NCBI GenBank assembly: GCA_001001625.1
Contig: LCKU01000001.1
Span: 1-30,203 of the forward strand
Direction of reading: 5' to 3'
Length of the DNA: 30,203 nucleotides
Source: Parcubacteria group bacterium GW2011_GWA2_45_30
GTDB lineage: Bacteria > Patescibacteriota > Minisyncoccia > Sungbacterales > HO2-52-23
Shown here piece by piece: positions 1 through 7,577 of the stretch. The notes beneath the pieces were generated by a model. It made no database searches, was not told the DNA's origin, and was given only the letters and a program-made list of their open reading frames with translations. The translations under genes were made by a program, and so were the position numbers. Within the stretch, counting starts at the first letter, position 1; every line of letters starts with the position of its first letter.

Positions 1-739
1 AGAAACCATCGGAGGTTAGAGCGCGGAATTCCCGCTGAATTTGAAATGAGAATTCAAAGCCCACAATTTCCATACCAAGCGTATTTTTTAACATTTCCGA
101 GAATTCTTTCATTTTTAAAACGAGGACCTCCGAAATCGCCGGCGAAGGAATTTTTAATTCGCCGTCCCCGTGTATTTTTAAAAGTAAAGATCCGGAAGAT
201 GCCGGAGCCGATTCATACGCAAATCCCGTATCATCCGTATAAGCGCAGGTCGCAGCTTTGATCTCAATAACTTGCGCTTTTATGTTTTCTTCGGTCATCC
301 TATCCTCCGGGGGAGTTTCAATTTTAAAATCATTGCAATATATTCCCCATAAATTTCGTTCGGATATTTTAACCGATAATTCTTGCGGAAAAATTTTGGC
401 CACGGAAACAGCGGCAATCCGCGGAAATACGGATTTCAAGTCGGACTCAACCCGCTCGGATTGCAAGAAAAAAAACGATTTTCTCTGAAAAAAAATCCCT
501 ATTTTTTCATCAAACAGAACAGAAATCTTATGGCGTATTTCCGATTCATCCAAAGAAACGAGGCCTGAAATTTTTATGGAGTTTATCTGAAAATACGGCA
601 TCTGCAAAGCATAAATAATGGCGGCCGTAGTTCCCAATGCTGTCAGAATTCCCAAGATCAAAAAAATGCTCCTTCGCGAAGGAATTCTCGATTTACGCTT
701 TTCCTGAATGGGAGTGTAGAGAATACGGCTTTGAGACAT
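1..739 (-). CDS. ftsQ: Cell division protein FtsQ/DivIB, partial (C-terminus beyond window)
   Basis: The minus-strand frame is open from an ATG at 739 to the window edge, giving 246 residues without a stop. The layout is a short basic cytoplasmic tail (residues 1-24, KRKSRIPSRR), one membrane segment (about 25-43, FLILGILTALGTTAAIIYA), then a POTRA-like region (about 47-125, with QINSIKISGL and a FPRIAAVSV...LSVKISERN stretch) and the start of the beta domain (DDTGFAYESAPA, SSGSLLLKI). This is the layout of FtsQ/DivIB, the single-pass divisome protein that links early and late division proteins. It lies downstream of alr on the same strand, separated by an inverted repeat. No Shine-Dalgarno is visible before the ATG. 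The call rests on architecture and motif resemblance, so FtsQ is well supported but not proven. Confidence 0.8.
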   Translation of the reverse strand, partial: MSQSRILYTPIQEKRKSRIPSRRSIFLILGILTALGTTAAIIYALQMPYFQINSIKISGLVSLDESEIRHKISVLFDEKIGIFFQRKSFFFLQSERVESDLKSVFPRIAAVSVAKIFPQELSVKISERNLWGIYCNDFKIETPPEDRMTEENIKAQVIEIKAATCAYTDDTGFAYESAPASSGSLLLKIHGDGELKIPSPAISEVLVLKMKEFSEMLKNTLGMEIVGFEFSFQIQREFRALTSDGF

Positions 740-767
740 ACAAAATTAGATAAATCTACCGAATTAT

Positions 768-850
768 GAATATAGTTACAATTATTATTCGAGCTTGTCG
801 AGAATATACATTATGGTATCTTCTCGATTTCACTCGAAGAGTAACTATTC
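768..850. repeat. Nested imperfect inverted repeat between alr and ftsQ
   Basis: Three nested complementary arm pairs share one centre: an outer pair (768-779 with 841-850, GTTAC/GTAAC core), a middle pair (TTCGAG 789-794 with CTCGAA 833-838) and an inner 11-bp stem (799-809 with 816-826, one mismatch, 6-nt loop). There is no T tract after it on either strand, so it is not a standard terminator. It fills most of the 157-bp gap. It could be a REP/MITE-like element or an RNA-processing structure. Confidence 0.55.
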
Positions 851-896
851 GCAATTCGCCAGATTGGCATTAAATTCGCATTGGATTGGCATCACA

Positions 897-2084
897 TTAT
901 ACGGCGATTCGTCGTATCAGCGGATTTATCCTTGTTAATACCTCATATTGTGTAGTTCCAAGCTTTAATGCCACCTCATCCGCCCATATCGCATCTTTTT
1001 TTTGTTTTCCAATAAGTACAACTTCATCGCCGTCTTTAACCCATGGGACATCGGTTACATCAATCACTGTCATATCCATGGAGACTCGACCAAGAACTTT
1101 AACGCGCTTGCCACGAATCAAAACCTCACCCACACTTGATAATCCCCTGTCATATCCATGCCAATATCCTATGGGTAAAACTGCAATTTTGGTTTTTCGC
1201 GAAACCCGCTCGGTTAAATCATAACCCACCGCAGATCCTGCCGGAATTTCTTTGATTTCCGTAATGACTGTTTTCCAGGTAAGCACCGGATTAAACACTA
1301 TAGAGGCGAAACCTCTATAGTCACGACTAATTTTTGATTCCATCGAGGGCCAATATCCATACATTCCCATCCCGATTCGCACCATATCCAGGTGTGTTTC
1401 CTGAAAAAGAAGCGTTCCGCCGGAGGCCGTGGCGTGGCGAACTATATTCTTGAATCCCGCGCGGTGAAACGCCGCAACTGCTTTTTCAAACTCCGCAAGC
1501 TGCATCTTCGTATAAGTTGGATATGCAACATCTTTGGCCGCGGCAAAATGCGTATAAATTCCAGCCGGATTCAAATGCGAATGTTTTAACATTTTAAGAA
1601 GCGCCAGAATGTCTTTAGATAAAAACCCCTGACGGTGCATGCCGGTATCGATTTTTATATGAAAATCGGGTGGCTCTTTCAAATGTGATAAAGCACGCAG
1701 GGCGTCAAAATTTGAAATAGTCAAAATTATTGCGCTTTCCCGCGCATCGGACAATCGTGCTGGAAGCGTGGCGCCTAAAACCAGGGTGGGATTTTTTATT
1801 CCCTCGCGACGCAGGCGGAGTCCCTCCACAATAGAATCAACGCCGAACCATAACATGGAATTATGAATTGCGAATTTTGAATTATGAATTCCGCCCCCTA
1901 ATTCTTTATTCCTGATTCCTAATTCTGCAAGTTGCTTTGCAACTTGCACGAGGCCGTGACCGTAGGCATTGGATTTGACCACGGCCATAAATTGCGTGCG
2001 TTTCGGAATAATTCTAAGAAACTCTCCCACATTATGAGAGAGCTCTTTCAGATTTATTTCGATCCAGGTGCGGACATCGTCCAC
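897..2084 (-). CDS. alr: Alanine racemase
   Basis: A PLP-dependent fold-type III racemase that interconverts L- and D-alanine for peptidoglycan in the cytoplasm. Residue Lys37 in VVKSNAYGHG is the expected PLP lysine, and Tyr288 in SAVGYDLTERV the expected second catalytic base. RHATASGG, the AVLPIGYWHGYDRG motif and GRVSMDMTVIDVTD are also characteristic. The 395 residues are slightly longer than usual because residues about 56-77 (GIRNKELGGG, IHNSKFAIHNSM) form an extra segment encoded by a word-like repeat. Homologues normally run straight from the 'LAELG' helix to 'FGV'. The start is GTG at 2084, the only sensible start before RTWIEINL. No Shine-Dalgarno is visible. It follows serS by 52 nt, mostly another repeat tract, so co-transcription is likely. 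Confidence 0.95.
   Translation of the reverse strand: MDDVRTWIEINLKELSHNVGEFLRIIPKRTQFMAVVKSNAYGHGLVQVAKQLAELGIRNKELGGGIHNSKFAIHNSMLWFGVDSIVEGLRLRREGIKNPTLVLGATLPARLSDARESAIILTISNFDALRALSHLKEPPDFHIKIDTGMHRQGFLSKDILALLKMLKHSHLNPAGIYTHFAAAKDVAYPTYTKMQLAEFEKAVAAFHRAGFKNIVRHATASGGTLLFQETHLDMVRIGMGMYGYWPSMESKISRDYRGFASIVFNPVLTWKTVITEIKEIPAGSAVGYDLTERVSRKTKIAVLPIGYWHGYDRGLSSVGEVLIRGKRVKVLGRVSMDMTVIDVTDVPWVKDGDEVVLIGKQKKDAIWADEVALKLGTTQYEVLTRINPLIRRIAV
1857..1926. repeat. Word-like degenerate repeat inside alr
   Basis: The tract is built from repeated copies of GAATTATGAATT/GCGAATTTTGAATT (1857-1892), followed by ATTCTTTATTCCTGATTCCT-type copies of the opposite sense (1898-1926). It is in frame with alr and encodes the low-complexity insert at residues about 54-77. 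The same GAATTA/AATTAAG vocabulary recurs at 2087-2126, just upstream of alr. Confidence 0.75.
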
Positions 2085-2086
2085 GA

Positions 2087-2126
2087 CAAGAATTAAGAAT
2101 AAAGAATAAAGAATTAAGAATTAAGA
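2087..2126. repeat. Word-like degenerate repeat between serS and alr
   Basis: The 40-nt spacer consists of successive AAGAATTA and AAGAATAA units. It abuts the alr start codon and ends close to the serS stop. The serS C-terminal codons just beyond it (KKQETSSKN) are also built from AAGAAGC/AAGAAAC-like words, so the repeat may have extended into that gene. Confidence 0.7.
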
Positions 2127-2136
2127 TGATAAAAAC

Positions 2137-3441
2137 TTAATTCTTGCTGCTTGTTTCTTGCTTCTTATTGATTATCTTTATTCCTCCCATATATTTCTGC
2201 AAAACCTTGGGGATTTCTACGGAGCCGTCTTCCTGCTGGTAATTTTCTATAATCGCGATAAGCATACGACCAATGGCAAAGGCCGTGCCGTTTAACATAT
2301 GCACGAATTCGGCTTTTCCAGTTTTTGAACGATATTTAACATTCAGCCGCCGCGCCTGATAATCAGTGGTATTAGAGGAAGAGTGTGTTTCGCGATATTC
2401 TCCTTTTCCATTATTTTGCCCGGGAAGCCATGCCTCAATATCAAATGTGGCGGCCGAGGGCTGGGAAAGATCGCCGGTGCAAAGCGCAACCACGCGATAT
2501 GGCAATTCCAGTGCTTGCATAAGTTCCTCCTCCATCTTAAGCAGGAGTTCATGCTCCCCAACTGAATCCTCGGGCTTGGCAAAACTAAACATCTCAATTT
2601 TATCAAACTGATGCACGCGCAAAATTCCATGCGTATCTTTACCGTATGATCCAGCCTCGCGCCGGAAACAGGTAGAAAATGCGGCGTAACGCTTAGAAAG
2701 TTCATCTTCTTTAAAAACCTCATCTTTATGCATCGGGCCGACGGACTGCTCCGAAGTTCCAACCAAAAATTGCTTGTCCTCCGGAAAACAATAACGTTCG
2801 GCCAAGTCATTTTCCGAATCAACATATCCCATTCCGCGCATCATTTCCTCTTTGATCAGCACCGGCGGGACAACCGGCACGAATTCGTGTTTTGTTAATC
2901 GCTCAAAAGCCAGTTGTACAAGCGCAAATTCAAGCAAAGCCGCTTCATTTTTTATATAACCAAATCGCGAACCCGAAACCTTGGCCGCGCGTTCCGTATC
3001 AATCAAATCAAGATCAACCGCAATTTCCATATAATCTTTAGGCGCGAATTTGAATTTCGGCTTTTTCCCCACCTCGCGCAAAACCTTATTTTCCCACTCA
3101 TCTTTACCAACAGGAACGCTTTCCAATGGCATATTCGGGATTTTCCGCATAGACGCATAGAATTCCGCATCAAGCGCCTTTAACTCAAATTCCGCCTCTC
3201 CAAGTTTTACTTTTAATCCCCTGGATTCCTCGACTTTATGCGTTTTCGCATCGCCCTTTAATTTTTGTATTTCTTCAGAAAGCGTATTTTGATGCGCCCG
3301 CAGATCATCCACTTCCTTTATTTTTCCTCGTCGTTTCTCATCAAGTTGCAAAAGATAATCCACATCAAAATTCGCGCTCCTGTTTTTAAGCGCTTTTTTC
3401 ACTTCCTCCGGATTTTCCCGGATAAATTTGATATCAAGCAT
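2137..3441 (-). CDS. serS: Seryl-tRNA synthetase
   Basis: A class II aminoacyl-tRNA synthetase that charges tRNA-Ser. The N-terminal helical arm (residues about 28-105, rich in K/E/L) is the tRNA-binding coiled coil. Motif 2 is FRREAGSYGKDTHGILRVHQF with the adjacent FDKIEMF, and motif 3 is NGTAFAIGRMLIAIIENYQQ followed by DGSVEIPKVLQKYMGG. The 434-residue length is normal for the family (about 420-430). The last nine residues (KKQETSSKN) are low-complexity and repeat-derived. It lies 42 nt downstream of lysS on the same strand. A TATAAT box 10 nt before the ATG suggests a short-leader promoter of its own. No Shine-Dalgarno is present. Confidence 0.97.
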   Translation of the reverse strand: MLDIKFIRENPEEVKKALKNRSANFDVDYLLQLDEKRRGKIKEVDDLRAHQNTLSEEIQKLKGDAKTHKVEESRGLKVKLGEAEFELKALDAEFYASMRKIPNMPLESVPVGKDEWENKVLREVGKKPKFKFAPKDYMEIAVDLDLIDTERAAKVSGSRFGYIKNEAALLEFALVQLAFERLTKHEFVPVVPPVLIKEEMMRGMGYVDSENDLAERYCFPEDKQFLVGTSEQSVGPMHKDEVFKEDELSKRYAAFSTCFRREAGSYGKDTHGILRVHQFDKIEMFSFAKPEDSVGEHELLLKMEEELMQALELPYRVVALCTGDLSQPSAATFDIEAWLPGQNNGKGEYRETHSSSNTTDYQARRLNVKYRSKTGKAEFVHMLNGTAFAIGRMLIAIIENYQQEDGSVEIPKVLQKYMGGIKIINKKQETSSKN

Positions 3442-3451
3442 CTTTTAAGAA

Positions 3452-3457
3452 ATTATA
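3452..3457 (-). promoter_or_regulatory. Candidate -10 box (TATAAT) for serS
   Basis: A perfect TATAAT on the minus strand lies 10 nt before the serS ATG, in an AT-rich lysS-serS gap. A start site about 7 nt downstream would give a leader of only about 3 nt. No clear -35 is seen at 17 bp. Confidence 0.5.
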
Positions 3458-3483
3458 AAAAAATATTATTTAATATGCACGGC

Positions 3484-4944
3484 TTATTTAGGCCTCATTA
3501 TTGGGAATAATAATATCTCACGAACATTTTTGGTGTTGGTTAAAAGCATAACCCAACGATCAAGCCCGATACCCAGACCGGCGGCTGGCGGCAAGCCGTA
3601 TTCAAGCGCCTCCACAAAATCATTATCAATCGGATGCGCCTCCTCCTCTCCACCTTCACGCTCTTTTTCCTGCGCCCGCATGCGTTCCCTTTGATCCAAT
3701 GAATCATTTAACTCCGCAAAGCCATTGGCAATCTCATATCCGGCAACAACCAGTTGAAAACGCCTGACTTCAGACGGATTTTCACTACGTCTTTTGGCAA
3801 GCGGCGAAATATCCAACGGATGATTTATAACAAAAGTCGGCTGAACCACATAGGGACGGCATATTTTTTTATAAATAAAATCCGCGATCTTTCCTTTGGA
3901 TTCGTGCCGCGCCACGTCAATCCCAAGACGCCTGGCATGTACGGCCATGGAATCCCGAGTTTCTTTGTCATAATCAACGATTAAGGCGTAGCGCCGCAAA
4001 AATTCTTTGAAAGGAATTTTCGGAAACGGGGATTTAACTGCGATTTTTTTGTCCTGAAATTCAAACTCCGGTTTTTTGGCAACGGATTTCACCGCATGAA
4101 GAAATATTCTTTCGGTAAATTTCATCATATCATTTTCATCCCAATATGCGGCATAACATTCCGGTTCGGTAAATTCCGGATTATGATCCTGATCAATACC
4201 CTCATTCCGAAAACTTTTGCCAATTTCATACACCTTTTCAAATCCCGCGATCAAAAGGCGCTTCAAAAAAAGCTCGGGCGCAATCCGCAAATAAAGATCA
4301 ATATCCAGGGCATTGTGGTGCGTACGAAAGGGTTTGGCCAGCGCTCCTCCCGGGATAGCATGCAGCATCGGCGTTTCCACCTCCAAAAATCCTTCTTTTT
4401 CAAAAAACTCTCTGATTGCCGAAACAATTTTGGAACGCGCCAAAAATCGCCCCCGCACCTCATCATTCATTAAAATATCAAGATACCGCTTGCGAAAACG
4501 CTCCTCCATATCCTGCAAGCCGTGCCATTTTTCCGGCAAAGGCAATAACGACTTGGCAAGCATGCGCCAAGCAGAAACTTCAAGCGTTTCCTCGCCTCGT
4601 TTGGTCTTAAAAAGTTTTCCTTGCGCCTCAATAAAATCTCCGATATCTACGGTATCGGCAAACAGGCGATAATCATCCTTCAACACATCCTCCTTAAAAT
4701 AAACCTGGAGTTTTCCGGTCTCGTCCCGAATATCAAGAAACGCCGAACCGCCATGTTCGCGCTTGGCTGTAACGCGTCCGGCAATATTCAACTTTTTCTT
4801 GGATTTGGCAAAAACCCCGAATTTCTGCAAAACCGCGGAAATTAAATGCGTCCGCCCAGTTTGGGCCGGATAAGGGTCCATCTTATTTTCCCGCAAAATA
4901 TGCAATTTTTTAATCCGTTCATTCCTAATTTCATCTAAAGGCAT
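3484..4944 (-). CDS. lysS: Lysyl-tRNA synthetase (class II)
   Basis: Charges tRNA-Lys. An N-terminal OB-fold anticodon-binding domain (about residues 55-135, including NIAGRVTAKREHGGSAFLDI) is followed by the class II core. Motif 1 surrounds FLEVETPMLHAIPGGALAKP, motif 2 is EIGKSFRNEGIDQDHNPEF with TEPECYAAYWD, and motif 3 is GLGIGLDRWVMLL. The 486 residues match bacterial LysRS. The start at 4944 (MPLDEIRNERIKKL) fits the family, and a -10 box sits exactly 6 nt upstream, implying a leaderless message. There is a 75-bp gap to the terminator of the preceding decayed acyl-CoA synthetase gene. Confidence 0.97.
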   Translation of the reverse strand: MPLDEIRNERIKKLHILRENKMDPYPAQTGRTHLISAVLQKFGVFAKSKKKLNIAGRVTAKREHGGSAFLDIRDETGKLQVYFKEDVLKDDYRLFADTVDIGDFIEAQGKLFKTKRGEETLEVSAWRMLAKSLLPLPEKWHGLQDMEERFRKRYLDILMNDEVRGRFLARSKIVSAIREFFEKEGFLEVETPMLHAIPGGALAKPFRTHHNALDIDLYLRIAPELFLKRLLIAGFEKVYEIGKSFRNEGIDQDHNPEFTEPECYAAYWDENDMMKFTERIFLHAVKSVAKKPEFEFQDKKIAVKSPFPKIPFKEFLRRYALIVDYDKETRDSMAVHARRLGIDVARHESKGKIADFIYKKICRPYVVQPTFVINHPLDISPLAKRRSENPSEVRRFQLVVAGYEIANGFAELNDSLDQRERMRAQEKEREGGEEEAHPIDNDFVEALEYGLPPAAGLGIGLDRWVMLLTNTKNVREILLFPIMRPK

Positions 4945-4950
4945 AATCTC

Positions 4951-4979
4951 AATATATACTAAAAATAAAAAAAAGTTAA
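4951..4979 (-). promoter_or_regulatory. lysS promoter, leaderless geometry
   Basis: On the minus strand a TTAACT -35-like hexamer, a 17-bp T-rich spacer and a TATATT -10 box are followed by exactly 6 nt and then the lysS ATG. Transcription would begin at or next to the A of the ATG, consistent with the lack of a Shine-Dalgarno. Confidence 0.6.
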
Positions 4980-5002
4980 GCCCTCCATAAATATAAAAAG
5001 GT

Positions 5003-5019
5003 GGCCTGAAAATCAGGCC
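5003..5019 (-). terminator. Intrinsic terminator after the acyl-CoA synthetase region
   Basis: A perfect 7-bp stem (GGCCTGA/TCAGGCC) with a 3-nt loop is followed on the minus strand by ACC and five T. It begins directly after the second stop codon (5020-5022), not after the first (5164-5166). This supports 5020 as the original end of the upstream gene. Confidence 0.85.
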
Positions 5020-6927
5020 TTATCGCTGGAGAGAAATGGCGACATTATCCACTTTATTGCCCCAGAGAAATTTGTCCTCAAACTTTTTCTCTACGAACCC
5101 TTTGAGTTCTTTCAAAGATTCCGGATCATGCGGGTTGAGACGTTCCGCCAGATCTTGGTGCGGTTATGATTTTTGTCGCATGCGTTCACCAAGCGCGCGG
5201 ATTTCTTCAAGGAATTGCGGGTTTATGATTTTTGATACGTCGGCAATCATCTCTCCGGCATAAGCCATGCGTACTAATCGCAACAGAACTTTAGCGGCAA
5301 GATTTATGGGAAGTCCAGAAACAACATGGATTTCATCCGGACGCGCCAACGGATCATATGTCTTTCCAACCCATTGGCGCATAGCGGCAATCGCTTCACT
5401 CGTGAGTTCGCCGATTTCAGCAATATCGCCATGTACCCAAAGATTATGCCCCCAGGGAAAATAGGTCTCAAGATAACGCTCATTTTCTCCAAGAAACCCC
5501 CGGGTCATGGATGGCGCAGGTTTTTTACAAACCAAATATCCTGGTGATCCGCGAGCCGGAGAGCCGTTTTCATCCACAACATCCACATCCATGCCCAGGC
5601 CCGGTCCTCCGACGGTCCCGGGATTTTGCGGCATAACCGGCAACGGAGACACAAGACATCCGATAATTTCCGTACCGCCGGAGATATTCATAATGGGCAA
5701 ACGGCCTTTGCCAAAAGTTTGGCTATACCATTCCCAGATTTTGGGATGGAAAACTTTACCGGTAGAACCAAGAATCCGCAAAGAAGATAAGTCGTGATGG
5801 CTAAAATCCTCGCCGATTCCGGCAAGATCAATCATGGCTGATGGCGTAAATCCAAAAATGGTGATTTTGTGCTTTTTAATCAACTCAAACATGCGATGCG
5901 CTGATGGGTAAAGATGCGTGCCCTCGTAAAGCACAACGGTTGCGCCGAAAAATAACGCGCCGATGATCTCCCAGGGCGCCATCATCCAGCCGATATTCGT
6001 AAACCAATAAAATACGTCATTTTCCCGGCAGTCAAATGCCAATCCGATTTCTTTGGGAACTTGGGCCAAAATACCGCCATGCGTGTGGATTATAATTTTG
6101 GATTTTCCGGTGGTGCCGGAGGAATAAAGAATTAAGGCCGGGTGCTCGGCGTCCAGCGCTTCGGTTTGCGGAAAATTATGATGGCCATTTTGCCAGACAA
6201 ATGAGTCCCAAGACGCATACCGCGCCGCATTTTCATGTTCAAAACTCTTCCAAAAGCGTTGGAAAACCACAATGTCCGAACATACGCGCCGACGCACTTC
6301 GTGGAATGTTTCGTCAAGTTTTATTACTTTTCCGGCGCGCTCATATCCGTCGTTCATGAAAAAAAGTTTTGGCGCGCCGGGTAAAATACTCTCCACTATT
6401 TCATGCGCGGAAATACGCGACGCCGGCTGCATACAAACCGCTCCGATTTTAAACGCGGCCAGCATAACCGCAACTGCCTCGGGTGAAATCGGCATGCACA
6501 TGGCGATCCGATCACCTTTCTTGATTCCGTACAACTTCATGGCGCGCGCTAATTTTTTTACCAGATTATGCAATGTCGCATAGGTTACGCGATAAGACGT
6601 GCCATTATCCCGCTCAAAAATAAGCGCAGTATTACCACCCCAGCCTCTTTCCACATGCCGGTCAAGACAGTTATGCGTTATATTTGTCTTCCCGCCGAGA
6701 AACCACTTAGTCCAAGGCATGCCTTTGGAATCGTCATAGAGCGTATGAAAACGCCTGAACCATTCAACTCCGAGAAAATCCATGGCAGATGACCAAAACC
6801 AATTAATATCCGAGACGGATCGCGCAATTAATTCTTCGGCGGTTTTAATGCCGTGCGCATCCATAAATTTTCTTACGCGCGAGTGATAAAGATATTTGCC
6901 GTACGGCTCCCAAGCGTATTTTCCCAT
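5020..6927 (-). pseudogene. Acetyl-/acetoacetyl-CoA synthetase-like AMP-ligase, internally deleted and cut by an in-frame TAA
   Basis: An adenylate-forming enzyme that would activate a short acid to its CoA thioester. The N-terminal acetyl-CoA-synthetase-like region (KYLYHSRVRKF, GGKTNITHNCLDRHVERGW), the P-loop YSSGTTGKSK (about residues 270-279) and NISGGTEI (about 416-423) are intact. After WVHGDIAEIGE (about 499-509) roughly 90-100 expected residues are missing, including the hinge motif usually reading GRxDDxxKxxG. The reading frame rejoins at MRQWVGKTYDPLARPDEIH. The usual PKTRSGK motif is altered to LPINLAAK. A TAA at 5164-5166 then interrupts the frame, but 47 further codons in the same frame (HQDLAERLNPHDPESLKEL ... 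WGNKVDNVAISLQR) run to a second TAA at 5020-5022, right before the terminator. The start is ATG 6927, preceded by an AAGGAG Shine-Dalgarno; the GTG at 6933 overlaps that site. It is probably inactive as a synthetase. An alternative is readthrough or a sequence error at the TAA. Confidence 0.8.
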
Positions 6928-6956
6928 GGACACTCCTTTTCAAAGGTCGAAACTTA

Positions 6957-6984
6957 AACAAAAATAGCACAAAATGTGCTATTT
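6957..6984 (-). terminator. Intrinsic terminator after greA
   Basis: A perfect 10-bp stem (AAATAGCACA/TGTGCTATTT) with a 3-nt loop is followed on the minus strand by TTTTTGTTT. It lies 24 nt after the greA stop and separates greA from the downstream synthetase gene. Confidence 0.85.
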
Positions 6985-7007
6985 CGTCAACTATTTTGAG
7001 AAAAATA

Positions 7008-7463
7008 TTATTTAATCTCAAGAATCTCGTACATCACTGCCCCACCTGGAGTTTTTACTTCAAAACTATCTCCCCGACGATGTCCCAAAAATGATTTACC
7101 CAACGGCGATTCATTTGAAATCTTTCCTTCCGAAGGATTTGCTTCCTCCGATCCTACAATAGTATATGTTTCTTCTCCATGGTCCGAACGCGCCACCACC
7201 GTGGATCCCACTACCACTTGATCCGTACGGTGTTCTTTGGCAATCAAGACTGCATCACGCAGTTTCTCCTCAACTTCCGCGATTTCAGATTCAATCAGCG
7301 ACTGCTCTTCCTTGGCTTCCTGATATTCGGCGTTTTCCGACAAATCACCCAAGGTCTTGGCATGTTCCAAACGAGACGCAATTTCCTTGCGCTTTTTGGT
7401 CTTTAAATCATGCAGATGTTTTTTGAGCTTTTCCAAACCCTCCTCTGAAAGATATTCGGACAT
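7008..7463 (-). CDS. greA: Transcription elongation factor GreA
   Basis: Stimulates RNA polymerase to cleave backtracked transcripts through the secondary channel. The N-terminal coiled-coil (about residues 5-75) carries the family signature GDLSENAEYQEAKEEQ with its acidic tip residues, and the C-terminal FKBP-like domain includes PLGKSFLGHRRGDSFEVKTP. The 151 residues are near the typical 155-160. The gene has its own promoter and terminator, making it a likely monocistronic unit between mrdA and the decayed acyl-CoA synthetase. No Shine-Dalgarno precedes the ATG, and the predicted leader is only a few nucleotides. Confidence 0.96.
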   Translation of the reverse strand: MSEYLSEEGLEKLKKHLHDLKTKKRKEIASRLEHAKTLGDLSENAEYQEAKEEQSLIESEIAEVEEKLRDAVLIAKEHRTDQVVVGSTVVARSDHGEETYTIVGSEEANPSEGKISNESPLGKSFLGHRRGDSFEVKTPGGAVMYEILEIK

Positions 7464-7473
7464 AGTGGTTGTA

Positions 7474-7501
7474 ATACTACCTTAAATTTTTAGAGAGTCA
7501 A
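7474..7501 (-). promoter_or_regulatory. greA promoter
   Basis: On the minus strand TTGACT (7496-7501), a 16-bp spacer and TAGTAT (7474-7479) lie 10 nt before the greA ATG. The -35 matches consensus at five of six positions and the -10 at four. Confidence 0.65.
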
Positions 7502-7510
7502 TACATGAAA

Positions 7511-7571
7511 TGCACAGGTTCGTTTGTCTAAGCGCACAAAGCACAAATTACACAAATCTAGGTTTTGTGCG
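7511..7571. repeat. Word-like degenerate repeat between mrdA and greA
   Basis: The tract contains repeated GCACA/GCGCACAAA/GCACAAATTACACAAAT words and their complement TTTTGTGCG at the end. It fills most of the 114-bp gap. The vocabulary (CACAAA) differs from that of the other tracts in this window. Confidence 0.55.
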
Positions 7572-7577
7572 TTTATA

